Both the position numbers and the translations under genes were made by a program. This document shows positions 46,591-58,881 of a stretch of DNA of 64,000 bases, piece by piece; the stretch's first letter is position 1; every line of letters starts with the position of its first letter. The notes beneath the pieces were generated by a model. The model searched no databases. It saw nothing but the letters and a program-made list of their open reading frames with translations, and had not been told where the DNA came from. The DNA comes from Hansfordia pulvinata (taxonomy: Eukaryota; Ascomycota; Sordariomycetes; Xylariales). Where the stretch lies: NCBI GenBank assembly GCA_006538405.1, contig BJKQ01000004.1, positions 930,001-994,000 on the forward strand, written 5' to 3'.

Positions 46591-49500
46591 ATGCCCATCT
46601 ACTCTTCCGAAGACCATCTCGCCTCTACCTCTCCATCTCCCAGCGCTCCGAATCCCGAACATGACGACAAACCCACCGAGTTAGCAACTTCCGATATGAC
46701 CTGTCCAGAAAACCACACGACACCAACCACCGCTTCTTTTGGCGATGCTGGTCGTCTTGGGCCGTCTCGCACCACCTCTCCAACCTTCGTCCAGGCGCAT
46801 GCGGACCAAACCCCCATGAGCCTGAGGGGAGGCGGGTTGGATACCCAGGACAGCACCGCTTCTCATGATGACCCGACCAACCACGTTCGAGCCCAATCGC
46901 ACTCCAGCCCCAATGGGCGCAAGAAAGCCAAGGAGGTCAGCATTTCTGAAGAAGCTCCCCAGGTCATTGGACGCCAGGCTTCCATCATGGCGTATAGGGA
47001 GCGCCTCGCCAAAGAGATGGAGCGTCGCGAACTGAGTGGCCGGGAACCAACCTTCGCGCAGGCTGAGGGTAAACCCACGAACTCCCCCATTGGAGAAGCG
47101 GAGAGGTTTTTCGCATCACCCACACCGGACTCTGATATTCCAACCGCATCTACAGAGTCCAACAGGACAGTGAGGGGCGCATTCACCCCTGGAGCGGCGG
47201 TCCGGACCCCCTCTTACCCGTTTCCGCACATGGCCACTCCGAACTTCAAGGACGCCAACACCACCAGGAGAGCCCAGCAGTATGGTCTCTTGAATTCAGC
47301 GGGTGGACAGTTCGAGAACGTCCCTTCCCAGGAGCAGATGAGGTCAAACCCTCCAACCCCAGTTTCTGCTGCCACTTTTCAGCCAACGGGCTCTGCCCCG
47401 GCCGGTGAGAATGTCGATTTTCCCACACCCAACCTTTACGAATTAGCACTAGCTCTGAATGCAGAGCCAGGCATGGACGCTTGGTGGGAGACTGTGGTTC
47501 AAATCATGATTGACTGTTACCGAGCTGAACGGGTGACACTTTCGGTCCCCGCAGATGCCACGGATATTGATAATGTACCATGGGGCCAAAAAGCCACATA
47601 TAATGCACACGACCAGGATGGCCTGAGCATGGGTTATAGGGCTAGGGGAAGCAGCCTCGTCACGACCAGCATTGACGACAGATCCGAGACCTTGGCGAGC
47701 TTGGATGATTTCTCCAAGATTGCCAGGCCTATTCGGCCGATCATCCAGAACCGTCATTCTTTCACCACGTACGAAGACAGGAAGGAGTCGAGACAAAGTG
47801 TTCCAGGCGGCGGCACCGCGCCCACCGTGCAAAGGCCAGGCCCTATCCTGCGAAGCAAGAGCACTTATCCAACTGTTGATCGTCCCAGCCCGTATTTGCC
47901 ACGGCCGAAACTCGACAAGGAGGCCCTGGAACAGCATGATGCTGCCGAGGATCAGCAACAGCCGCTCCCCAACTGGGAAGCACCGATCATACCCGGTGGG
48001 GAGGTCAAGGGCAGAGTTCTCCCGGTTCTGCAAGCTCTTGATCTCGAGGCCGACCCTCTCATCGACCACAATGGCATCAATCGCGTTGTACAAAGAGGTA
48101 GAGTCATTGCCATCACGAGGAATTATCCATACCTGGACCAGGTTGGCGAAGGCTTGCAGCAGCCCTCGGGTGGATCGACCATGGGGCAAGAAGAATCCGG
48201 TCCCAACCAAAAGAAGTCCCAAGGCAAAGCCAAGAAGCAGGGCGCTGGTGAGAAGAATCGCATGTCTACTCTGCTGTCAGCAGTCAGTGAGCCGCCTGCG
48301 AGGCCGTTGACTCCGAAGTACGAGGAGTTCGAGCAGCCTCCTCCCTCTCCGTGGTCGCAGAGCCCAGCACCCTCACCTGCTGTCCGGACTGACTCGAGCG
48401 AAAATCCTTTTTTCACCGACGCCGTTGTCGACGAGGGCACATTCGAACCGGGTCCCAGCCCGGACGACTACACCTCCATTCGGGTACCCGAAACCATAGG
48501 TGTTGATTACTCCTGGACTGTGCTGCACATTCCCCTCATACATCCTTTACTGTCCAAGCCAACGCAAAGTTTCAAACTGGATTCCACCATTCTGGAACAA
48601 AAGAATGTGTTCCGCGGCAGAGACGACTATGAGGCGAGCGGTCATTCTGGCCATTCTACTGAAACCTCGGCTAACAGCGGGAAAAGTCGACGTCCGCCCA
48701 TAGCCATTCTTTCGGTGCTGACCCCTGTCATCCCCTACCCGTCCAACCTGAGGAGTTCTTTGGACCATCTGGCGTCTCATTTGGCCACCTCCTTCTCCAT
48801 GTGTCGCCATTATTCGAACCTGGAGACCGAGATCGCCGGGCTGCGCCGCAAGAGACCTTCCACGACGGCCGGCTTTGGCGGGGTTGACGCCGAGGGTCGG
48901 CCGTTGCCAGACCCGGCTGTGCTGTCACAGCTTGATTTCGAGTCACCCGGTATCAACTCGCACCCCTCCGCCACAGGGAGCATCACCAGCCCCAGCGACG
49001 TGTCAGGCCTTTCGCTTTCACGGAGCGTGCCTGGCTCTCAAGGCGGAACCCCTATTTGGGAGTCCGGCTCGTTGGGTTTGGTTATTGAGAGACGCACTCC
49101 GGGCAACAGCCCGAACCAGTTTGCTGGGGACGGATACTTCAGTCAGAGACCACGCACCAGTGGCCTGTCGAATGAAAGCTTGCCCGGGACATCTGCTCAA
49201 CGCGCGCTTCGCATCGGTAAAGATGCCAACTCGCCCGGTGAGAGGCGCCATGTTCGCTCTGGGAGTCTTAGGAACCTCCCGAGCGAGTCAACAACGCCTG
49301 ACCCGGTCGATCAAGACGGCGGTCCGAAGCCCCTCCAAGACCTGCCGTCTGGGGGCTCCAGACCAGTCTCGAAGGGTTCTCTTGACGCCCGAGAGAAGAC
49401 CAACGACCCTCAGCACGGTGGTGAGAAAAGACGCAACCGCGTATCCTCGCTGCCCGCCCAAGGCCAAGGCGGCCAGAAGCATTCTATGCTGCACTCCCAG

Positions 49501-52500
49501 GGCGGCGACTTCGCAACCACCTTTCAGTCACTTCCTCCCAGCACCTCGCTATTCACGAAACCGACTTCCAATTCCCAGCCACCGGCTCAAGCCAGTTCGC
49601 GCGCGCCCGCTTTGAGTGGCACACAAGTAAGCCTGGCGCCGCCAACTGACCGGCTGAAAGGCCTGATGCTTGACAGCCTTCCTGTCCAGGTCTTTGTTGC
49701 GCTTCCTTTGACCGGCGAGATCGTCTGGGTCAACAGCAGATACCTCACATTTCGGGGTCAGGAGATCTCGGACCTTGTTGCGAACCCTTGGGGCAGTTTG
49801 CACCCAGACGATCGCGAAGAATATCTGCAGGGATGGAGCCATTCGCTTCGAACCGGAGACACATTTGACAGGATCATTCGACTGCGCCGTTTTGATGGCC
49901 AATACAGGTGGCACCAGGCCCGAGCCATCACATCTCGAGACAAAAGGGGGGTCATAGTGCAATTCATCGGGTCCTACATGGACATCCATGACCAGCACGT
50001 CGCCGAGGTGAAAGCATTGCGCCAGCAACAGATCGAGGAGTCGGAAGCCAACTACCGCCTCTTGGCCAACCTGATCCCGCAGATCATTTTCACCGCGACA
50101 GAGGAGGAGGGCATCACCTTCGCCAACGAGCAGTGGGCTTCCTACACGGGACAAAGCACAGATTCCTCTCGTATGTACGGGTTCATGGACTCGGTCCACC
50201 CGGATGATCTGGCCAAGTGTAGAATGCTGGCCGGTCAGAACCTTGGTTCGCCCGGCAAGTCACCAGGTGACAAACCAGAGACATCAGGCAATACTACGCC
50301 AGGCAAAGAGAGGAGCCGCCGCAGCTCATGCAGCGATTCTTCCAACGCCAATCTAAACGAACTTGCCAGGAAAGGCATTATCAAGGTCACAACGGACAGC
50401 AGCGGCAGACCTTCATACACCACTGAGCTACGACTAAGATCGAAATCCGGCGACTATCGATGGCACCTTATTCGATGCGTGGAGATCGACAACATCGACT
50501 TCTTGGGCCAGGGCGCGAGCTCCTACTTCGGCTCTGCGACCGATATCAACGATCACAAGCTGCTGGAGGCGAAGCTCAAGGAGGCCATGGAATCGAAGAG
50601 CAGGTTTCTGAGCAACATGTCACATGAGATCCGCACTCCCCTGATCGGTATCTCTGGCATGGTCAGCTTTCTCCAGGACACAACGTTGAACGAGGAACAG
50701 CGCGACTACACAAACACCATACAAACGAGCGCCAACAGTCTTCTCATGATCATCAACGACATCTTGGACCTGTCCAAGGTTGACGCCGGCATGATGAAAT
50801 TGAAGTTTGAATGGTTTCATACGCGCTCTCTCATTGAAGATGTGAACGAGCTCGTCTCGACCATGGCCATAGCCAAAAGGCTGGAACTGAACTACATTGT
50901 CGAGGAGAATGTGCCTACCTGGGTCAAGGGTGACAAAGTGCGGATCCGTCAGGTGCTGCTCAACGTCATTGGCAATGCAATCAAGTTCACGTCTGAGGGT
51001 GAAGTTTTCAGCAGATGCAAGGTCTGTTACCCCGACGACGTGGCTATTGGCGAGCACGAGATACAGCTCGAGTTCTCGATCATCGACACAGGGCGAGGGT
51101 TCACCAAGGAGGAGGCCGATTTGATCTTCAAGCCCTTCAGCCAGATCGACGGCAGCAGCACTCGCCAACACGGGGGAAGCGGGCTCGGGCTTGTCATATC
51201 TCGGCAACTCGTTGAGCTTCACGGCGGTAAGATGGAAGGATCCGCGGTGCCAGGCGAGGGCTCAACATTTACTTTCACTGCGAAGTTCGCGCTACCCAAC
51301 GCCGACGATCATCCAGACATTCCCGGCACGCCTCCGGCCCCTGCCACCGCGCACCACTCGCTGCATGAGAAGGCACCCCTTTCCGCGAGGCCGCTGATTC
51401 TGCAGAAGGCCGCCGACTTGGCGCCAGGCATCAGCCCCAGCTCTGATGGGGGTCTGATCTCGCCCGCTCAAGCATCCTCTGCGAGTTCGGATCCCTCTGT
51501 TCGCTCTGTCAAAACGCAGAACACTGCGAGATCATCCATGTCGTCCGTGAATGCTGGACTCGTCCGGTTCAGCGAAGCAGCCAAGGCAAGCGGGCAGGAC
51601 CTGTCGCAACTGAAACTCGAGATGCCACCTGGCAAGACTTCGCCGCAAGTCATACCTTCATCCGCACCAGGATTGGAACATCTTCGACCTCCGGTCTATT
51701 CGATTCTGGTCATCAGCCCTCAAACCCACAGTCGAGAAGCCACTACAAAACATATTGAGATGACCTTGCCCAAAGACGTGCCGCACCAGATCACTGCCAT
51801 GGCCACCACAGCGGAAGCCGAAAACCTCATCGGTGGCCATGAATCAGTGACCTTCACGCATATCGTCCTCAATCTGGGAACTCCCGAGGAGGTGCTGGAA
51901 GCTGTCGACAAAATCATGGCCAGCTCGGGAGGCAGGACCTCCGTCCTCATTCTCTCTGATTCTGTGCAGAGACAGGCTGTGCTCAAATTGGCGTCTGACG
52001 ATGATCACCAGCGCTTGCTTGCTGAGAAGCGAATTTCTTTCATCTACAAGCCTGTGAAACCATCTCGTTTCGCTGTCATTTTCGACCCTGCCAACGAGAG
52101 AGACCTCAGTATCGATCTCAATCGGTCGAGTGCTGCACAGATGGTTGAAAGCCAGAAGCAGAATTATTTGGATGTGGAAAAGCGCATCGGCAACAAAGGT
52201 TACAAAGTTTTGCTTGTCGAGGACAACCAGGTCAACCAAAAGGTCTTGGTCCGGTATCTCAAGAAAATCAAGCTTGATGCCGAGATCGCGGCTGATGGTG
52301 TTGAATGTACCGAGAAGGTCTTCTCAGAACTACCGAATTACTATGCCCTTGTTCTTGTAAGTTGTTATCTGATTCCAGATAATCTACAAGGTTCCGGTCC
52401 GAGACTAACAGAAATAGTGTGATCTTCACATGCCCCGCAAGGATGGGTATCAAGCCTGTCGCGATATCCGCCAATGGGAGAAGGATGGCAATCATCCAAA

Positions 52501-52636
52501 GATGCCCATCGTGGCACTCTCGGCAAACGTCATGTCGGACGTCCAAGAGAAATGCGTCGCAGCTGGTTTCGATGATTACGTGACCAAGCCAGTTGACTTT
52601 GTGGACCTTAGCAAGGTCATGTCAAAGTATATTTAG
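46591..52636 (+). CDS. Hybrid histidine kinase with two PAS domains and a C-terminal receiver
   Basis: Two exons, 46591-52356 and 52418-52636, encode 1994 residues; the 61-nt intron has GTAAGT and CTAAC signals. Residues 1-275 are disordered and Ser/Thr/Pro-rich. A GAF-like start at ~280 ('NLYELALALNAEPGMDAWWE') is interrupted by a long low-complexity insert and seems to resume near 630. PAS1 is ~1025-1110 ('LPVQVFVALPLTGEIVWVNS') and PAS2 ~1150-1310 with an insert. The HisKA motif 'FLSNMSHEIRTPLIG' puts the phospho-acceptor at His1345. The HATPase has the N box 'VIGNAIKFTSEGE' (~1455) and G boxes 'DTGRGF' and 'GSGLGLVISRQL'. The receiver at ~1868-1994 has 'LLVEDNQVNQ', the phospho-acceptor Asp1924 in 'CDLHMP', and Lys in 'VTKPVD'. 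It would feed a phosphorelay through a histidine phosphotransfer protein. No membrane segment is seen, so it is probably cytosolic. The signal is unknown. A second receiver-like region lies at ~1700-1830 (see findings). Confidence 0.93.
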
Positions 52637-54659
52637 GCAGCATCAGCCGCCGCCGTTGAGTCGCCGTACTTTGCGTCGATCAGAACGAATTATGGAAGAA
52701 GATCGAGCGCCGCCCACTGCAGCTCGGCGAAAAGACCATGAACATCGATCTCGTTCCCACCCAGAGCCCCTTCTTCAGCCGGGCCAGAAGGACAAGATTA
52801 AAGGAGGATTGCATCATTTCCAGTTTGCCTATTCAACCTTTCAGTGGAAAGGCGGTTTTGCGCCTGCCGCTCCCAAGCCACCAAGTGTGGTCTGACCTAC
52901 CTCAACGGTCATTCCAATGACAAGCTCATGCGAACACGACTGATCACATTGTTTCCCATGATTCATGCGATGCAAGCGAGAGGCAGGGTCTTGCACGGCG
53001 CATACATGCATTGCACATTTACATCAAGCGAGTTGGGGGTTTGGGCCATTGATGAAGCCCGGATCCGGCCGCTCATCGCTTTGCTGGACTTCTTACTTCA
53101 TTCCTTTCGATTTGAGCACCTTCATTGAAGCTTTTCGGCATTTGGTTTCGGCGTTCCGCATTGGGAACTGGGAAGACCGAATAACTACTGTCTGCTTGAC
53201 GTTTGGTTTCCCGATTCCGTTTCTCTTTCCTTTAGGGTCTCGGAAGCCCGACACTCCTGCTTGACCCTCCGAGTCGAGTGAGTTGAGAAACTGCCGTACT
53301 CGTGTATTTGTGCATTGAAACAATGCAGGTGCATCGGTGTTTGTCTTTTGTGTTTTATCCTCTCCGACGTCGCCAAAAAAAGAAAAGCTGAGCGTCTTGC
53401 CCCCGTGAGCTTTCGATGGAAAATAAGCGTTGAAGGAGTAGAGCAGGAGATGGAGGATGGCCATGTTTGGTTGATTGATAGATACCTGACCGCTTTGGTC
53501 GTGCCCTCCGAGTCACAATACCGTGTCTCGATAAAATTCCATAGGCAATCATGTCTATTCGCAAATCCCACTGTTCCGCCCAGGTGATTGAACTGCACAC
53601 CTTGACAAATACGGGAATATTAAGGACATGTACTTGCTGATATCTATAGTCCGGGGTGCGGCGACCTTTTACACTTGATAACTGCACTTCTGTACTTGAA
53701 AGGGGCGCCGGGCTATGGCGAGCTTTGCAGGACCGGTGTGATAACTAGGAGAAGATTGGTGCAAAACCACCGCAAGCTGTACTCATCGATATGTGGCTGA
53801 CCAAGTCGAATGCGGTCTGTGTTGATTTGTCCAATGTCCAATAAGCTAGATAAAGAATTAAAGAAAAAGAAAAAGGCCAACGCTGCATCTGTCTCTAATC
53901 TACAACGATATCCCTTCACCTCCCGCTTCGTAACATAAGAAAAGGCAAGAAAAAGGCTAGTTAACCCTTCTGGTACCCAGCGAGCGCATTCCTGTCGCGA
54001 CCTTTCTCTTCCCGGGCCGTCGCTGTCTGACGGAGCAGGCAGGCGGCTCGATTGGGGGATAGGCTTAGGGCCTACTCCCGATCTTCGACAAGCACCGTTC
54101 CGCGATGATTTCTTGCGCGCTGAAGCCCTCAGAGGGCCTCCCTTTGAACAGTGGTTCGCGTATCGTGACTCTATAGGAGTACGTACGGTCTTGCACCCTC
54201 GGAACCGTGCCTCTCCGCTCACTCAACGCCCTCCCCTCACCATCCTGCAGAAGATATCGACTCGTCTCGGGCGGATACAATACGGAGATGCGGACCCAAT
54301 GTATCCGCCATTGCCTGACTTTCTTCGCTCTGCCGTTCGCTCTCTCTTCTTCCTCGATAAAGGCGGTGGTACTCAATCCCATACCTGGCATGTTCGTCTT
54401 CCTAGACACCGCCTCTGGGCCGCTCATCAGACGTCCCCAACTTGTGAATGTTTTCCTTTTTTCCTTCCTCGACCTCCTGCTTTGACGGCACCATCTCTTC
54501 GCAAGCTGTTGTTCATCGTATTTGACTACTGTAGGGGTAGTCCAGCTTGTTTCATCGATCTGGTTCTCTTCCCTTGTTTCCAATCCGGTCGTTCTTTTCG
54601 TCGTTTTCTCCTTCTATTCTTTCTTTCTCTCTCTCTCTCTCTCTCTCTCTTCCCCCTTT
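52637..54659. other. Intergenic downstream of the histidine kinase
   Basis: No supported gene. Several minus-strand frames of about 170 codons (53713-54222, 54065-54583) lack recognisable features. A (CT)12 tract lies at about 54627-54650, just past the 3' end of the small secreted protein. Confidence 0.5.
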
Positions 54660-55022
54660 TCAGCTTCCGGCAACGCCGACCGCGCACGTGCCCTGGAGGT
54701 CGCCGCCCTTGTACTCGTAGCTGCATGCGCCGTCGCAGTGGGACTGGACCTTCCACTTGAGCGAGACGGGCTCGCAGACGAGCACGCTGTTGCCCTCATC
54801 GCTGCAGGTCGTGTCCCACGCCTTCGGGCACGCGCACCCTTCCCTGTTCTCCTGCCCTCCCGATGTACCATCGGGCTGCTGCTGCTGCTGCTGCTCCTGG
54901 CCGTCCGAGGGCTGATCCGGCAGCTGCACCGGCTCGACCGCCGGCGCGACCGCCGGAACAGCCAGGGCCGGCGAGAGCGCTGTCAGCGCCACGAGGAGCG
55001 TCGCGAGGGCGGTACGCTGCAT
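54660..55022 (-). CDS. Small secreted cysteine-rich protein
   Basis: Single exon, 120 residues; I do not recognise a named family. The ATG at 55022 gives a clear signal peptide ('MQRTALATLLVALTALSPALA'). Next comes a Pro/Gln/Ala-rich linker with a run of seven Gln (CTG repeats on the plus strand, 54879-54896). The C-terminal ~55 residues hold seven Cys: 'GCACPKAWDTTCSDEG', 'VLVCEPVSLKW', 'SHCDGACSYEY', 'GTCAV'. This layout, a short secreted protein with a disordered spacer and a compact Cys-rich module, is common among fungal secreted effectors and cell-wall proteins. Longer upstream in-frame starts (55106) would bury the signal peptide. An odd number of Cys leaves one unpaired or used for a dimer. 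Confidence 0.7.
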   Translation of the reverse strand: MQRTALATLLVALTALSPALAVPAVAPAVEPVQLPDQPSDGQEQQQQQQPDGTSGGQENREGCACPKAWDTTCSDEGNSVLVCEPVSLKWKVQSHCDGACSYEYKGGDLQGTCAVGVAGS

Positions 55023-56773
55023 GGCTGCTCTTTTTTTTATAGTGTGTTCAGGTGATCTGGGCTTCTGACGGCTGAGATGGCTCAGAGTGTGCTGAGTGTC
55101 GCGCAAGAGGTGGTCGAGTCACCGGCGTCACTTGAACGGTTCGCAAAAGGCGTGGTAGCAGAATACGTCGGCAACGCAATAAAGCAAAGAGACGAGGGTA
55201 GTCCCAGATGAAGTATAGAGTGATGCAAATTTGTGGCACGCCAGTTCCTGCAGAAGTAAGAAACTAAGCGATCAACTGCTTCGTCAAGCCAGCCACAGAA
55301 GGGGAGGGGGGATGCTCGATGCCTTCAAGAAGGTCGCTGGGCATGCGGGACGTCATCCCTCCGGCTCTTATACGGCACCTCCGCCAGATTACTGTGCCAG
55401 AGTCTGGTGGCAACATTGGACGAGTGGCTGGCCAAAAAAGTGACGGCGCCAACAACAAGGCAGGCAAATGAGGCGGCAATGTTGGCCGCTGGCCAAGGCC
55501 GCGATCACCGGGCGCCCGAGGCTTGGTGATGCGATGGCCAGCAATTCCCCAGTCAGGTGCCAGCCAGTGGCGGGCCACCCGATCCTTATGAAATGGGGCT
55601 TGCCTCTCCGAATGGAATTCCGCTTGCCACCACCACCACCACCACCACCGTAATCGGTAGGTACCCTGCAAACTGACCTTGGACGCTGGGAATGGGGCCC
55701 TTCTGATGGGGGGAGCCCTTCGACGTACCAGATTACCTCCAACATAGCGGCGTATTCACAAATCAAGAAAGGATCTTGGGACCTGTTATTTTATGATTTT
55801 CAATTCTTGCACCCTCCCAGCTGACATTTATCTCGCTGACTTTCATCTCCGAACCGATCGCGACGAATGAGCAACGTGGATTCGCCGAGTTCTTAGTGGA
55901 AGGATCGACGGCGAGGCGTGTGGGGACACCAACTACGGCTGCCCCGGCGTGCCCGGTTCACGCTTGCTTCAACCTGGTATTTTGCCCCTGGTGGCAATGA
56001 GTCGAACCGGCGAAATTTTGACCTCACTGCTCGGCCGAAGGGCAAGACTACCCCGTGCGCTATGCGAGCACTGACTGGCGTGGGCCCCTTCCAGAAGCTT
56101 TCGCCTCTCCAGGAAAACTGCCAGATCCGCCGGCCTCCCCAATGGGCACCGATCATCAGGAACTCGTAGCCTCTGGCCACCACATGTCTGCGAACCCAAC
56201 TATCGACAGCGACTGCTCATATGCCCGTGGACGTCCATACACAGGTTCCCCTCTTTGCCATTCCCTTCCTGGCTTAGGTTGGGGGCTGGATGGCCACCAA
56301 TGCAATGCGGCTGGCGTGCGCAAGCTTCAGTGGAGGCGAACCGAGGCGGCCTCGCGACCAGAGGCGAATAGCATCGCAAGGATCTGGACCAAGACCCAGG
56401 ACATGAGTGAGCTTCCAAGCGGATTGCTGCTGCTTCGTCAGTGCTCGTTCTTGAACCCAGCAGACTCTTGTCACAAATCGTGAAGGCAGAACTTCCTTTC
56501 AGAGAGAAGATTATTTGTTTCGTCATTAGCCTGCAGCTACGCAGCCTCAAGAGTGCAAGCACCCCGTCAACACACGTGCCGCGGGCCTTCCGACTAAGGA
56601 TGACGATACGAATATTTTCATCATGTGAAGCTTCAAGGGGCAATGATCGAGGGCGGCAGTAACTAACTTACAAGACGTATCGTCCTGCCGCTGGTGTCAG
56701 GCGAAGGACGTGCTTGTGCCGTTGCCGAATCATGGGGCAAGACTTCTTCATGAGCAAAAAAAAAGACCGCAGT
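55023..56773. other. Intergenic upstream of the secreted protein
   Basis: No supported gene. A (CCA)n tract lies at 55627-55649. The segment 55900-56600 is open in several frames but with no domain. Confidence 0.5.
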
Positions 56774-57559
56774 TCAGTCGTCGTAGGAGATACAGCGCCT
56801 CTGTGCAGCAAGACCCGCAGTCGCACTCTTGTTGTCATCCAAGTCGCCATAGTCGAGGCTGTCCATACCTGCCTCAACTTTGTCCCAGGTACGTTTGCGC
56901 AAATCTTCCTTGGGCTCTGGGATGAACTTTCTTTCCTTCTTCTTCTGCCTGTTCTGTCGATCTCTTTTCCTCTTCTGCCGCTTCAATTCAGCTGCGGAAA
57001 GAACCGGCTTCGGTGTGTCGGACTCGATCTCGCCATCTTCACTGCCGCCATCTTCCGGATCAATGCGGCGTGACCGAGTAGCATGTTGTTCTTGGGCGTC
57101 ATCAGGCGACTCGCTACTGTCAGCAACTTGCTTAGCAGCCTGCAAGAGGGCAGCAGACTCCGTCTTCATCTTGTCCTGAGCTTTCGCCTGGACACGGCGC
57201 AGCGACTCGAGTTCTGAGTGTCTGAATATCTCGATTTGCTCGTCGGTCAAGGTACGTTTGACACCGTCGGGATAGTAGCCTAGACCATCATCTTCGTCCA
57301 TGTATTCGTCATCGTCGAGCTGTTCCTCGAAATGGTTTTGCGGGTCATGCTGGGGCCCCAGGAAATGAGTGGCAAAGTCGTAAATGGCATCGGACGAGAA
57401 ATGGGACTGGTAGAAAGAGGCGATGTCTGCCTAGGGTTCGTGGTCAGCGCCAGCTAGTCCGGTGTGGCCTTGGGTCAAGAGGGGCAGTGCAGAGGGACGT
57501 ACCGGGGAAACATGAGGAGGTTGAAAGGAGTTGGCCGAAAGACTCCGAGCAGCCGACAT
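56774..57559 (-). CDS. DUF3807-type fungal protein
   Basis: Two exons on the minus strand, 57559-57503 (19 codons) and 57430-56774, encode 237 residues; the 72-nt intron is phase 0 with GTACGT and CCTAG. The N-terminal part reads 'ADIASFYQSHFSSDAIYDF', then an acidic stretch leads into 'DDGLGYYPDGVKRTLTDEQ' and 'EIFRHSELESLRR', which I recognise as the core of the fungal DUF3807 family. The C-terminal half is charged and probably coiled or disordered, with the strongly basic 'ELKRQKRKRDRQNRQKKKER' (near residue 180) that could act as a nuclear localisation signal. The family's function is unknown. It lies head-to-tail with the next minus-strand gene, 390 bases apart. Confidence 0.75.
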
Positions 57560-57949
57560 GGCGGCGCTCTCAGGTCGGCTTGGTGCTTGAGCAAAGGCTT
57601 GGGCAAGACGGGATAATAGACGTGGTGAAGAAGATGGGGAACGCGTCTGGTGAGATGCCGTCGCGCAGAGTTGAACTTTGGGAGCCGGTCAGAGTGACTC
57701 GTTCAGTCTAACGCGGGTTTGTGGAGACCCACATGCGCTTGTGGCCGTGACGCGTTGTCGCTGTGGCTGCCGCAGTCTAGGTAGCTAGGTGTCTGGGGGC
57801 TTTGTTAGGCGGGTTCACTGCAGTGCCCAGCGCACATGCTCGTAAAGGCTACTGGCGCACGAATACGAACACTTATGTAGGTGGTGGAGTATGTCAGCAC
57901 CGCGTCACGTACTCGTTCAATCACCTCAGAAAGTCCCGCCGCGCAGACT
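57560..57949. other. Short intergenic spacer
   Basis: 390 bases between two minus-strand genes, presumably the promoter of the DUF3807 gene. No gene is seen. Confidence 0.5.
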
Positions 57950-58881
57950 TTACATGGGCGGCGGCTCGCTGAGAAGCGCCAATGCGCTCTGAAAAGCACG
58001 GACGACCTCGGCGTCTGTACAAGAGTCGGGTCAGCAGGACAGCCTTTGCGAGTCCGTTGCGCAAAGGGAGTATCACTCACAGTGCTTTTGTTTCTCGGAC
58101 AACGACTGTTCTTGGAGACGAACGTATCTTTCCCGCGTGCAGAGCCTGGCAAACCATCAGTCCTTTCATCTTGCAAAGAAAGCACGGCAGTTGGTTGGCC
58201 TGGCGGTTTTAAGAGCCAACATACCTCTTGACGGCTCTTTCGTTGTCGTGTGTTGACGAAGCAGATGCCCAGGCATTGAAGTACTGCGGTTGAACCGCGT
58301 CAGCAACCAATCGCAGATGGCATCCCCGATGTAATATCGGAAGAGTCAGAGTCAGAGCCAGAACCGCTCACCGTGACGAGATTTTGGAACTCATCGATGG
58401 CTTCTCGCTCTTTTTCATCGGCTTGTTGCAAAGCCGTGTCATAGCGGACCTCAAAGTCGTCCCAGTCAAACCCGTTGACATCGAGGCTGGGTGTTTGTGG
58501 GGCGTGCTGCGCCGAGCTAGAGCGGCGGTCCACAGGCTCTGGCGTATCGACATGTTGCCTGTGATGGGACGCGTAGTCCGTCGGAGCAGGCACAGGCTGG
58601 CTTGCATCGATCTTGAGGACCTGGGTGTGAGGAGACGAGGCGGGCTGCAAGTCGTCCGGCCGGAATCTCATTGTGTCGTTGTCGTCTTGCTGGTCTACAA
58701 AGGTGGCCGGCTCGACCAGCATGGAGAGGTCGCCGCCTTCGTCAGCACTCTTCCTCGAGGGCGTCATCTTGGTGGGTGTCATCTTGGTGGGTGAGGGCTG
58801 TTTTGGCGGCAACTTGATGGGGGAAGCCGTCCTGGACACGGACATCCTCTTGGACGCTGGAGACTTTGGTGTCAAGGGCAT
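57950..58881 (-). CDS. Conserved-looking fungal protein of unknown function, four exons
   Basis: Exons on the minus strand are 58881-58372, 58283-58225, 58145-58081 and 58014-57950, encoding 232 residues with matching phases and GTGAGC, GTATGT and GTGAGT donors. I do not recognise a named domain. The first ~110 residues are Ser/Pro/Thr-rich and disordered, with a repeated 'SPTKMTPTKMTPS' that looks like proline-directed kinase sites. The C-terminal half is helical and appears ordered: 'FDWDDFEVRYDTALQQADEK', 'AIDEFQNLVTYFNAWASAS', 'NERAVKRLCTRERYVRLQEQ', ending 'VVRAFQSALALLSEPPPM'. The rebuilt helix continues smoothly across all three introns, which supports the gene. It is probably a coiled-coil adaptor or scaffold, but this is inference. 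Confidence 0.78.

Noticed and set aside
53713..54583. Two overlapping minus-strand frames of about 170 codons
   Set aside because: Basic, Ser-rich composition without motifs, no consistent splicing between them, and low-complexity Phe from a poly-A tract.
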